From: Melioribacteraceae bacterium
GTDB taxonomy: Bacteria > Bacteroidota > Ignavibacteria > Ignavibacteriales > Melioribacteraceae
DNA length: 64,000 nt
Direction of reading: 5' to 3'
NCBI GenBank assembly: GCA_027030245.1
Contig: JALVFE010000013.1
Location: 45,237-109,236 of the forward strand
The stretch's first letter is position 1. Every line of letters begins with the position of its first letter. The position numbers and the translations under genes were made by a program. This document shows, one piece after another, positions 17,938 to 26,551 of this stretch. The notes beneath the pieces are model-generated. The model was not told the origin of the DNA, did no database searches, and saw only the letters and a program-made list of their open reading frames with translations.

Positions 17938-17949
17938 GCAATTTGTAAT

Positions 17950-17965
17950 TGTGATTTAAATCATT
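17950..17965. promoter_or_regulatory. CRP-type palindrome near the GT2 unit start
   Basis: TGTGATTTAAATCATT contains the perfect TGATTTAAATCA palindrome and matches TGTGA-N6-TCACA in eight of ten half-site positions. It lies just downstream of the putative -12 element at 17977, close to the expected transcription start. Confidence 0.35.
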
Positions 17966-17976
17966 ATTTAGATTCA

Positions 17977-17992
17977 AACATAAATCGTGCCT
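17977..17992 (-). promoter_or_regulatory. weak sigma-54-like promoter of the GT2/T9SS unit
   Basis: Minus-strand AGGCACGATTTATGTT has a perfect -24 block (GGCACG) and correct spacing but ATGT in place of TTGC at -12. Confidence 0.3.
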
Positions 17993-18279
17993 AAATTATA
18001 TATCATATACCGTAGAATTAAGTGAGAATAATTCATTTCATAATCGAATAAAACTTAGAATAATTTAGGAGTATTGGAATTTTTAATTAAATGATTAAGT
18101 CGCAAATGTAAAATAATAAAAAATTATTGTAAAGAGCAACTAAATAATTATAATTAAAAGGGTTATGACAAATGATTTAAAGTTATTTGTTCGGTGGGTG
18201 AGTTTATTTGTAAAATCTTTCGTTGTTAAAAATTAGTAAGGTGTTTGAAATCGTAAGAAAGCCAATATGGAAGGGAGGT

Positions 18280-18330
18280 TTTTAAAAAATAAAACCGCAA
18301 AAACGTAAAAAAAATTTACACTTTTGCGGT
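18280..18330 (-). terminator. rho-independent terminator after the SGNH/T9SS gene
   Basis: ACCGCAAAAACGTAAA (18294-18309) pairs with TTTACACTTTTGCGGT (18315-18330) with two mismatches, and on the minus strand TTTTATTTTTTAAAAA follows. It lies 24 bases past the stop at 18354. Confidence 0.8.
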
Positions 18331-18353
18331 CATAAATTATTACAGATGGAATT

Positions 18354-21296
18354 TTATTGCAATAAAATCAGTTTTCTAACTTGTGAAAAATGTTGATTAT
18401 TATTTACCGAAATAGCAGAAATTGAATAATAATACACTCCTGAGGATAATCCCGAACCATTAAAGTTTAATGAATAACTGCCGGGTGAAAAAATTCCGTT
18501 GACTAATTCTTTTACTCTTTCTCCCAAAGAATTATACAATGTGATTTTCACATTACTTTCGACCGGAATGCCGAAATTAATTACTGTAGTTGGATTAAAT
18601 GGATTCGGGTAGTTCTGGGATAAATAAAATTCATCCGGTAATTTGTTTTCTTTTTCAACCGAAACTACCACGTCTATTGTTAACACCGGAGAATAATTTG
18701 ATTGTGTAACCAAATTGTAAGCATAAACTCTGTATTTATATTGTCCGCTCGATATTAAATAGGTATCGGTATAACTTGCAATATTTTCGCCAACTGTGTC
18801 GATTGTGGAAAAATCATTTTCCGTTTGAGTGTTTTGTCTTTCAATTATAAATCCTTTTTCATTGTTTGAATTATCGCTCCATGTTAAGACAACAGCGTTT
18901 GTTAAACTTGTATCGCCATCCAAATTGGATGGGGCATTAATCGGGTTTGATGCCGTAATCACCGTATCAATATTGCTGTATGCCGATTCGATTTGTTGAT
19001 TGTATGCTTTCACACGGTAAAAATATTTTCTTCCTTCCTTTACCGAATTATCAAGGTAAGATTGGGTGTTTGCCGATACCATCGTTAACAGATTGAAATT
19101 AGCGGTATCATCTTCCGCCCTTTCTATGATAAAACCGTCTTCGGAATCCGATTTATCGGTCCAACCCAATGTCAGTGTACCTATCTGATTATTTAATGTT
19201 TGCAAATTTCCGGGAGGAGTTAAGTTTGTTAATCCTTCGATTCCGAAATTATAATTATGCAAAATTTCCTCGGATGATAATGCACGGAAAAAGATTGATA
19301 AATCGTAAATGGTTCCCAACCAAGGTCTGGAATCAACAAATTCATTTCCTATCCCCAATTTATAAGAGGTATCCCAATTGGAGAAATCACCATTCAACGT
19401 GAATGATGTATCTTCTTGACCGTTCAGATAAATTTTAACTTTACCGAATTCATCTCTGGTGTAAACCACATGAGTAATTTCCGTTACAACATTATCGTTT
19501 GTGTTTATTGCCGGAATACCGTTAGAATTAGTTTCCGTTGTTCTTAACCGCACCTGATATGCATTGATATCTTGCCCGAGAGTAAAATTTCTTTCCGAAG
19601 CATTTGCGGAAAGAGTAACAATCCGTGCGGGTCCGCTTTGAGAAGACGATTCCGGTTTAACCCAAGCCTCAATTGTTATTTCATTCGTAGTTTGGCATTC
19701 ATCAATAATTTTAGTTGCAATATTTGCAGAAGTAATAGAAGATTCGTTCGTTAAATGCAAACCGTAGGGAACCCATTCAACCGATGAAGGAGTGTTAATC
19801 GTTAAATTTAATTCCGTACCAAAACCGGATAAATCGTTTATTTGGGTACCGTTACCTTCGTTAAATGTATAACGTGCGACGCTTCCGCCTAAAACTTTTT
19901 CGTCTTGATCGGTAACGTAAAGTGTAGCATAGTTGCTGGTTGCAGTCCCGGCTAAATTTTGAGCGACGCATCTGTAAACCGCATTGTTATCGGAAAGTGT
20001 AACATTGGGAATTACCAATGTGGAATTAACGGCTCCGGGTATAATCGCATCATTCTTAAACCATTGGAATTCAACTGCAACCGTATCGGTTAGTGTAATT
20101 GAAAAAACTGCGGTGTCACCAACAAATAATCCTTTAGACTCAGGTTGACTAACAATTTCGGGAGGAATACCGATTGTCGATTTTATAGCATCGAACCAAG
20201 TATCGGCCATTTTTGCATAACCTTTATCGTTCGGATGATACTTATCGTTCATATCACCGGGAGCTCCGTTCGGATCGGGACTCATAGTATAATCAAAGCC
20301 CGGAATATGTTCCATATCGACGATTACTATATCGTCCGGATATGCGGGATTAGCTGCATTGTTCATTCTATCCAATGCCATGGCTTTAACATTATTGTTG
20401 AAGTCCGTTACGAATGTTTCGTTTGGGGAACGGTTAATTATTAAAGCCAAGAAAACTTTTATGTGGGTACCGGTCGAGTCTTCGTATCTATCTATTTCGT
20501 TCAAAACATCTTCTACATCGTTGGGACTTGTACCGCCCGGTTCGTCGTTTCCGTTTGTTCCTATGTGTAGAAGAATAATGTCTGCGGGGTAATAGTCTAA
20601 ATACGGTCCATTGGTAATTTGCTCGTCTATTCCTTTTGCCGGTTGATATCTTCTTCCCGTTTTGAGTAATACATATAGTTCATTGTCTTTAATTCCGGGG
20701 AAGCCCGCATTATCATCATAACCCGTTGGTAAATAATTACTGCCCGCATGTTCACTTCCTACAAAGTCGAAGTTATAATTATAAGAGATTAAATGATTAT
20801 ATAACGGAAGCCTGTATCCGAATCTGTCTTCAACGGGACGTGTGTCGTTTACTCTGCTATCGTAGGTAATGGAATTACCCAACGGCATAATTCTTAAAGT
20901 TTGTGATGTGGTTCCGAAAGTATTTTTTTTCAGAGAAACATTACTTGGTTGTGTGATTGTTGAAAAGCTATCCGATTCATCAAAAACTTCTTTGTTGGTT
21001 GTGGATTCGATTTTTATCTTAACTTTTGCTCCGGGCAAATTTTTAACTTTCCATCCGTAGTTTCCAAGTTCGCCTTCCACTCCCGCAATTATTAATTTCC
21101 ATTCAGGATTTTTCCCGGTTGAGTAATAAATATTTACACGTTCTACATTGGTTGCCGTCCAAGAAATACCATAACGGACGTTAGGGTGCAGTTTTTCTCC
21201 ACCGTTAGGTGATATTAAATTTATGCTTTGATTTTGAGCAAACAAGATGTTTGCAAAAAATAAAAACACATAAGTTATCCTTCTTATCTTTTTCAT
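18354..21296 (-). CDS. T9SS-sorted SGNH/GDSL hydrolase with Ig, LamG and FN3 modules
   Basis: A ~980-residue secreted protein. After a signal peptide comes a Kre9/KNH-like beta-sandwich (~25-112, SPNGGEKL). A SGNH esterase domain follows (~130-375) with block I GNSIT (~138), block III IGTNGND (~245) and block V DKYHPND (~350) carrying the Ser, Asn and Asp/His positions. Next are an Ig domain (~385-465), a LamG domain (~470-690), two FN3 modules (~695-880) and the T9SS sorting domain with NYPNPFNPTTVINFGIP. The esterase could remove acyl groups from the EPS; this is inference. The start is ATG 21296, or GTG 21305 in frame. It is the last gene of its unit and a paralogue in its C-terminal half of the protein at 12596. 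Confidence 0.88.
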   Translation of the reverse strand: MKKIRRITYVFLFFANILFAQNQSINLISPNGGEKLHPNVRYGISWTATNVERVNIYYSTGKNPEWKLIIAGVEGELGNYGWKVKNLPGAKVKIKIESTTNKEVFDESDSFSTITQPSNVSLKKNTFGTTSQTLRIMPLGNSITYDSRVNDTRPVEDRFGYRLPLYNHLISYNYNFDFVGSEHAGSNYLPTGYDDNAGFPGIKDNELYVLLKTGRRYQPAKGIDEQITNGPYLDYYPADIILLHIGTNGNDEPGGTSPNDVEDVLNEIDRYEDSTGTHIKVFLALIINRSPNETFVTDFNNNVKAMALDRMNNAANPAYPDDIVIVDMEHIPGFDYTMSPDPNGAPGDMNDKYHPNDKGYAKMADTWFDAIKSTIGIPPEIVSQPESKGLFVGDTAVFSITLTDTVAVEFQWFKNDAIIPGAVNSTLVIPNVTLSDNNAVYRCVAQNLAGTATSNYATLYVTDQDEKVLGGSVARYTFNEGNGTQINDLSGFGTELNLTINTPSSVEWVPYGLHLTNESSITSANIATKIIDECQTTNEITIEAWVKPESSSQSGPARIVTLSANASERNFTLGQDINAYQVRLRTTETNSNGIPAINTNDNVVTEITHVVYTRDEFGKVKIYLNGQEDTSFTLNGDFSNWDTSYKLGIGNEFVDSRPWLGTIYDLSIFFRALSSEEILHNYNFGIEGLTNLTPPGNLQTLNNQIGTLTLGWTDKSDSEDGFIIERAEDDTANFNLLTMVSANTQSYLDNSVKEGRKYFYRVKAYNQQIESAYSNIDTVITASNPINAPSNLDGDTSLTNAVVLTWSDNSNNEKGFIIERQNTQTENDFSTIDTVGENIASYTDTYLISSGQYKYRVYAYNLVTQSNYSPVLTIDVVVSVEKENKLPDEFYLSQNYPNPFNPTTVINFGIPVESNVKITLYNSLGERVKELVNGIFSPGSYSLNFNGSGLSSGVYYYSISAISVNNNQHFSQVRKLILLQ

Positions 21297-21344
21297 TTTA
21301 GCCACTAAAATGTTTTGAAGTTTTCAACATAAGATAAAATAAAA

Positions 21345-22088
21345 TTATTCTCTCATTTTCAAAATTTTAGCAGGAATGCCTGCGCAAATTGAATATTCGG
21401 GCATCGTTTTGGTTACCACAGCGCCTGCGGCAACCACGGAACCTTTACCGATTTTCACTCCGTCGAGCAGCATACAATGGGCTCCGATCCAAACGTCTTC
21501 TTCCGTTTCAACGCCCCCTTTTCCTTCAAAATCGTATTGTTGATTTATTGGAATATCTTTTCTGTCGAGTTTATAATTTCCACCGCCCATAAAATAAGTA
21601 TATGCCGCTACAAGTGTGTCTTTACCTAATTTAACTTTATTGGAAGAAAAAATGTAACAATAAAATCCCAAATTGGCTCTGTCATCAAGATAAATATCTC
21701 CGCCTTTACAAGAAAGGATAGAATTTCTGCCTATAAAAACATCGTTCCCCAGATAGATACCTTCGTTATCCACGCCTTTGGCATCAAGGAGCACATTATC
21801 GTCAATAATTACATTATTAGCCATTTTGATTTTATGCGGGTGGCGCAAAGTTACGTTCGTTCCGAATACTACGCCTTTCCCACAGCTGCCTAATAATTTA
21901 GGATATAATTTACTCCTCAAAAATACGCCGAGCGCTCCGGGAATCCTGCTGGTAAATAAAGTAATCAATTCATATTTCAATAAATCGGAGAACTTTGTGG
22001 AGCCTATTACCAACTCTTGATATCGCTTTATTTTCGACTTTTTTTGTCCGGTAACAGTATCTTGGATTTTAAAATCTTTGTTTTTCAT
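21345..22088 (-). CDS. left-handed beta-helix acyltransferase (hexapeptide repeat)
   Basis: A 247-residue protein with hexapeptide repeats from ~residue 75 to 240, seen as GKGVVFGTNVTLRHPHKIKM, NNVIIDDNVLLDAKG, GNDVFIGRNSILS, and the C-terminal VWIGAHCMLLDGVKIGKGSVVAAGAVVTKTMPEYSICAGIPAKIL. This pattern marks the Vat/NodL/WcaF group of CoA-dependent acetyltransferases, which O- or N-acetylate sugars. The His in GAHC and the catalytic loop before it are present. In an EPS operon it most likely acetylates a sugar or polymer unit. It starts 18 bases after the upstream flippase-like gene. Confidence 0.85.
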   Translation of the reverse strand: MKNKDFKIQDTVTGQKKSKIKRYQELVIGSTKFSDLLKYELITLFTSRIPGALGVFLRSKLYPKLLGSCGKGVVFGTNVTLRHPHKIKMANNVIIDDNVLLDAKGVDNEGIYLGNDVFIGRNSILSCKGGDIYLDDRANLGFYCYIFSSNKVKLGKDTLVAAYTYFMGGGNYKLDRKDIPINQQYDFEGKGGVETEEDVWIGAHCMLLDGVKIGKGSVVAAGAVVTKTMPEYSICAGIPAKILKMRE

Positions 22089-22106
22089 TTATAAATTCCG
22101 GTTTAA

Positions 22107-23057
22107 TTAATGTTTCCGCAATGCATAAGTTATACCACCGATAATGCCAAGAACAAGCAGCATGGCAAATTCGATCCATGCAAAAGCGATTGCTTGAGAT
22201 TTTGCTATTCCATAAAAAGTAAAGAAAAAATAAAAAGCATTTTCCCGCAGTCCAATTCCGTTAACTGAAATGGGAAGCATCATAATAAAAATGGTTAACG
22301 GAACAATCAGATAAAAATCCAAATAATCAATCGGTAAATCCAAACCAACGGAAATCAAGTAATAATACGTTACCACGTTTGCTTGGAGAAGTATTGAAAG
22401 AAATAAGGCTTCTATTAATGTTGATCTGTGTTTGCTGAATTGCCAGAATGCGTTTGCAAGTTTATATAACAAAGAACCGACTTTGGAAATTACCTTATTA
22501 TTTGAGTTCTTAATTTTTTCAAAGAGCTTGATATCCGGGGAAAAAACAAACCAAATAATTCCCAAAAACCCGATAATCATTAGTCCTACCCAAAGGTTCA
22601 AATCGGGAATATTTTTCGTGATGTGCCGGGAAAAATACATCGAGAAAATCACAAAAATAAGAAGAGTTAATAATCCCATGAATCTGTCTACGACCACTAC
22701 GGCAAAAGCATTTGCTTTGTCTTCGCCTAATCTGTATGAATCGTAAGCTCTTACGGAATCTCCGCCGACGGTTGACGGTAAGAAATGATTAAAAAAAGTG
22801 GCTACCAAATAAGATTTAAATAGGAACCAAACGTTGGTTTCTACGTTTTGTGTTTTTAATAAAATTTTCCACCTAACGGCGCTGATATATAAGCCGACGC
22901 CATGCAGAGAAAAGGCAAGCAACAGAATCGGAAAATTCGAATGTTCTATCGAATTAAATATTTCCGCAAAATTTACATCCCGTACTATGTAGTAAAGAAG
23001 TAGTGCGGAAATAAATAATTTTATTACGAAAAAAAATTTCGGATTAATCTTTTTCAA
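22107..23057 (-). CDS. LPG-synthase-like transmembrane protein (PF03706 family), copy 1
   Basis: A 316-residue polytopic protein with about eight hydrophobic segments and the family landmarks: ALSLHGVGLYISAVRWKILL near residue 60, FFNHFLPSTVGGDSVRAYDSYRLG (~92-115), VVVDRFMGL, and a C-terminal PISVNGIGLRENAFYF. PF03706 proteins include the flippase part of MprF and AglD-like membrane proteins encoded among glycosyltransferases, and are proposed to move lipid-linked substrates. The soluble MprF synthase domain is absent. It is followed closely by the acetyltransferase gene. A second relative lies at 24316. Confidence 0.82.
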   Translation of the reverse strand: MKKINPKFFFVIKLFISALLLYYIVRDVNFAEIFNSIEHSNFPILLLAFSLHGVGLYISAVRWKILLKTQNVETNVWFLFKSYLVATFFNHFLPSTVGGDSVRAYDSYRLGEDKANAFAVVVVDRFMGLLTLLIFVIFSMYFSRHITKNIPDLNLWVGLMIIGFLGIIWFVFSPDIKLFEKIKNSNNKVISKVGSLLYKLANAFWQFSKHRSTLIEALFLSILLQANVVTYYYLISVGLDLPIDYLDFYLIVPLTIFIMMLPISVNGIGLRENAFYFFFTFYGIAKSQAIAFAWIEFAMLLVLGIIGGITYALRKH

Positions 23058-23137
23058 CGGAAAATTTTATCAACCTTATATTGTTAGATTAATATCAGAA
23101 TAAAATTCTGTTGTTTTAATCTAACCAACCACCAAAA

Positions 23138-24130
23138 TTATGCCAAGAGTCCTTCGGTTCTATACCAATTGATTGTTTCTGTAAATCCAGCCCTTAAATT
23201 TTTCCGAGGATGGAATTCTAATAACGATTTGGCTTTTGAAGTATCAAAAGCTCTGCTTTTACTGAAAAAATGAATCCTTCTTTCATGAATTATTGGTTCT
23301 ACATTCAAAGTTCCACAAATTTTTTCGCATGCTCTGCTCAAATAAACAAAAGGTTTAATTGGCAAATGAAGTCTGGAAAGCGGTTTGTTAAGAATATCCG
23401 CAATCATTTCAAGAATTTCATTCAGCGTTAAAACTTCGTTACTGCCGATAATAAATTTTTGTCCAACAGCTTCCTCTTTTTCCGAAGCCAATATAAATGC
23501 ATCAACAAGGTCATCTATATGTACCATGTGATAAAAGATATTACCCTTGCCAAGAACCAAAGTTAATTTTTGAGCCGCTAACTTAAAAAGTTTTAGTAAC
23601 CGGTAATCACCGGGTCCGTAAATTGCAGTAGGTCGAATAATCACAACGGGTAATTTGGTTTTATTGTAAAAATCAACAACTAAATTTTCGCCTTCCAATT
23701 TTGTTTTTTGATAAATATCTCCCGGATTAAAGGGATATTCTTCGTCTGCGGGCGGAGCTTCAATATGACCGTGAACCCCAACCGTACTACAATGAACGAA
23801 TTTTTTTACGTTATGAGATTTTGCAGCGTCCAATAAAATTTTCGTACCTTTAACATGTGTTTCCCAATAAGCACTTTCGGGCAAACCTACGGTTCTGTAA
23901 ACGGCTGCAATGTTAAATACCCGGTCTATATCTTTCATCGCTTGTTCCACAACAGCGGGATCACTAATACTGCCTTCTACAATCTCAATATTTTTGTAAT
24001 TGTCTCCGAATTTTTGCCGGAATTTATTTTTGTCGCGAACAATTACTGTTATTTCATCACCGCTTTCATGAAGTTTGTTTACAAGGGAACTCCCCGTAAA
24101 TCCTGTTGCGCCGGTTACCAATGTTTTCAT
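23138..24130 (-). CDS. extended SDR, NAD-dependent sugar epimerase/dehydratase-like, copy 1
   Basis: 330 residues with an extended short-chain dehydrogenase fold: glycine-rich VTGATGFTGSSLVNKL at the N-terminus, Ser/Thr in VHCSTVGVHG, and the catalytic YQKTK motif (~residue 150) where YxxxK is expected, followed by VVIRPTAIYGPGDYRLL. The sequence is close to the dihydroflavonol-reductase/hopanoid-associated epimerase group, so the substrate may be a nucleotide sugar or another small molecule. It is a clear paralogue of the gene at 28490. Gaps on both sides (185 and 80 bases) are short and hold no terminator, consistent with the same operon. Confidence 0.8.
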   Translation of the reverse strand: MKTLVTGATGFTGSSLVNKLHESGDEITVIVRDKNKFRQKFGDNYKNIEIVEGSISDPAVVEQAMKDIDRVFNIAAVYRTVGLPESAYWETHVKGTKILLDAAKSHNVKKFVHCSTVGVHGHIEAPPADEEYPFNPGDIYQKTKLEGENLVVDFYNKTKLPVVIIRPTAIYGPGDYRLLKLFKLAAQKLTLVLGKGNIFYHMVHIDDLVDAFILASEKEEAVGQKFIIGSNEVLTLNEILEMIADILNKPLSRLHLPIKPFVYLSRACEKICGTLNVEPIIHERRIHFFSKSRAFDTSKAKSLLEFHPRKNLRAGFTETINWYRTEGLLA

Positions 24131-24315
24131 GACATGGGTCCTAATTTTAGTGGATTTTATTATTTTATCGCAATATACATTATATCGATAACCGGACTGT
24201 AATTCAATAAACCGAAAAGTTTATAAAAATCGATTATTACTCATGAATAATGATATTGATTTATTTTTATAATAGTTTTAGCTAAAACAGTAAATTTTAA
24301 GCTGAAATTATATAT

Positions 24316-25284
24316 TTATCTATTTTTTGCTGCGTTAATCGAAGAAAATATATCGTTAAAAAAAATTGCCGGTATGGGAAGCGTAAAAATTATTCCCAAT
24401 ACTCTTGTTCCTATTCCTACAGCCAATCCTTGTTCTTTCGTGAAACCTAAAAGTAAAAACAAACCGACCAATACACCTTCTTGAAATCCGATGGAACTCG
24501 GCGAAATCGGTAATCGAGCGAATAATAAAGTTGTACTTACTACAAAACCCATTTGGACTATCGATATATCAATGTTCAAAGAACGTGCAAAAAGAAAGTC
24601 GGCAAATATAGGAAATATTTGTTCCAATAAACAGAGCAAAAAAAACAGAACAAGTATTTCTTTATTTTCGAAATAACTTTTCAATGCTTGAGTGATTTTC
24701 AACACTTTTGAGGAAAGTTTTTGGGGAATGAAACCAATCGGTTTGTCGAATGCTCTGCGTTTTATTAGAAAGACAAACAGAAGCATTACGATTATTAATG
24801 AAACGGATACAATTTCCACTAATGATTTAAATCCCGGAAAACCTGTAATTTGATTTTGAACAAGGAGCATCGAGATAAAAACAACGGTTAGCAATGCCAT
24901 AGTGCCGAAAAGTTTTTCAAGTAAAATTGATGTAAAAACATCGCTTCCGGAAAGTGATTCTTTTTTAATCTTGTAATATCTAATCACATCGCCGCTTATA
25001 CTAACGGGAATTAATTGCCCGACAAATGCCGAATATAAATATGCTTTTGCCAAATCTTTAAATTTTATATCATCGGAATATTTTTTTAATAAGATTCCCC
25101 ATTTAAATGCCATGAAAAGCCGGTCGAGAATAAAAACAACAAACAATATCAATAAGATTTTCCAATCCGTATTTGTTAAAATTCTCCATACTTCCTTAAA
25201 ATCAATCCAGTAAAAAAGGAAGAAAAGAATAAGGAAGCCTATGAGAAATCTTATTAATGAAACAAGTTTTTTGTTTTTTTTCAT
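24316..25284 (-). CDS. LPG-synthase-like transmembrane protein (PF03706 family), copy 2
   Basis: 322 residues, about eight membrane segments, with FVGQLIPVSISGDVIRYYKIKKES (~90-113), a SILLEKLFG helix and ARLPISPSSIGFQEGVLVGLF near residue 260. These match the copy at 22107 position by position but with low identity, so the duplication is old. The C-terminus ends in a basic stretch and no enzymatic domain is fused. Family members probably flip lipid-linked intermediates; two in one operon may mean two different substrates. It is downstream of the GT4 gene by 34 bases. Confidence 0.8.
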   Translation of the reverse strand: MKKNKKLVSLIRFLIGFLILFFLFYWIDFKEVWRILTNTDWKILLILFVVFILDRLFMAFKWGILLKKYSDDIKFKDLAKAYLYSAFVGQLIPVSISGDVIRYYKIKKESLSGSDVFTSILLEKLFGTMALLTVVFISMLLVQNQITGFPGFKSLVEIVSVSLIIVMLLFVFLIKRRAFDKPIGFIPQKLSSKVLKITQALKSYFENKEILVLFFLLCLLEQIFPIFADFLFARSLNIDISIVQMGFVVSTTLLFARLPISPSSIGFQEGVLVGLFLLLGFTKEQGLAVGIGTRVLGIIFTLPIPAIFFNDIFSSINAAKNR

Positions 25285-25318
25285 TTTAGCCGTATCAAGC
25301 TAAAGAAGGAATGAATGA

Positions 25319-26416
25319 TTATGTGATTTTTCTAAACAGTTCTAATGTTTCTCTAGCGGTTTTTTCCCAACTGAATTGTTTAACCCTTTCGAAGCCTTTG
25401 CGGGTTAATTCTTTTTTAACTGATGGGTCCAATAATACTTTTTTCATTTTATCTGCTATATCGTCTATATCATACGGGTTCACAAGTAAAGCGGCATCGC
25501 CGGTTACTTCTTTTGTACATCCTGTTTCGGTAGTGACAACAGGGCATCCGCAAGCGAAAGCTTCCAATACCGGTAAGCCGAATCCTTCGTAAAGTGATGG
25601 GAAAATTAATAATTCCGCTAAGTTATAAAAAGCCGGAAGGTCTTCATCCGGAATAAACCCGGGAAATATTATTTTATCTTTTATTTCCGGATTTTGTGCA
25701 GTTTTCATGGCTTTTTCAAATTTAAATCTTTTAAATCCGACTACAACCAATTTTTCTTGTATGGTTTTCGTTATTTTGTCGAAGGCAAGAACAACGCGAC
25801 TGAAATTTTTAAGAGGGGTTAATCCTCCGACGAATAATATAAATCTGTCCGGTAAATTATATTTTTCCTTTACCCTTTGTTTTTCATCATCATCCAAAAC
25901 ACGAAACCTTTCGTGAACACCTTCGTGTACGAATATAAATTTCTCTTCGGGAAGATGGAGATATTTAGATAAATCTTTAATTCCCAGTTGTGTGGTTGTC
26001 AACACCTTGTCCGCGGCTCTGGCATATAAAGGCATCATGATTTGAACGTATATTCTGTCGTACCATTTAAATGCAGATTTAACCGCAAATTGCTCCGCGC
26101 CGTGAATCATTAAAACTTTATGTGCTTTGGTAAATATGGGTATGGATAGTTTAGGATTAAAAACCAAGTCGGCTTTTTCTTTTTTTATGATTTTGGGAAC
26201 AACTACTTGATCCCAAATTAATTTCGAAGGGGCTTCGACGGCGATTTCTTTAACGTGAGGATAATTTGCGTAACGGCCTAAAAGACTTTTATCGTTATAA
26301 ATAAAAAGGAATTCGTCTTCTTTATCTAATTTCAGAAATTGTTCGATTAAGTTTACGGTATATACTTTAATCCCGCCTTTTTCGTGAAGATTTCGTAGCA
26401 TCAGTGCAATTTTCAT
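25319..26416 (-). CDS. GT4-family glycosyltransferase
   Basis: A 365-residue GT-B enzyme. The acceptor half starts MKIALMLRNLHEKGGIKVYT with the glycine loop; the donor half has FILFVGGLTPLKNFSRVV (~194-211), the strand IIFPGFIPDEDLPAFYN and the family EX7E motif in PSLYEGFGLPVLEAFACG (~275-292), plus EVTGDAALLVNPYD. Retaining enzymes of this family transfer hexoses such as mannose or glucose. The specific sugar cannot be read. It is co-directional with AsnB (135 bases upstream) and the flippase-like gene downstream. Confidence 0.88.
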   Translation of the reverse strand: MKIALMLRNLHEKGGIKVYTVNLIEQFLKLDKEDEFLFIYNDKSLLGRYANYPHVKEIAVEAPSKLIWDQVVVPKIIKKEKADLVFNPKLSIPIFTKAHKVLMIHGAEQFAVKSAFKWYDRIYVQIMMPLYARAADKVLTTTQLGIKDLSKYLHLPEEKFIFVHEGVHERFRVLDDDEKQRVKEKYNLPDRFILFVGGLTPLKNFSRVVLAFDKITKTIQEKLVVVGFKRFKFEKAMKTAQNPEIKDKIIFPGFIPDEDLPAFYNLAELLIFPSLYEGFGLPVLEAFACGCPVVTTETGCTKEVTGDAALLVNPYDIDDIADKMKKVLLDPSVKKELTRKGFERVKQFSWEKTARETLELFRKIT

Positions 26417-26551
26417 TACAACTCCGAATCAAAAAGCGAGATTATATAGAATTTTACCAATTATAAAATTTAACTAATAATTTGTTTCGTTCAAATATAC
26501 AAAATGGTTAAAAAACAAATGAGGGAAAAATACAGTGGTAATAAACTTGTT

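Larger units (their letters stand above)
17938..18353. other. 416-base intergenic region between two T9SS/EPS units
   Basis: No gene is visible. It contains a TGTGATTTAAATCATT site (17950-17965), a weak sigma-54-like element (17977-17992), a long AT-rich middle (18000-18240) with no recognisable structure, and the terminator of the SGNH/T9SS gene (18280-18330). Confidence 0.55.
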
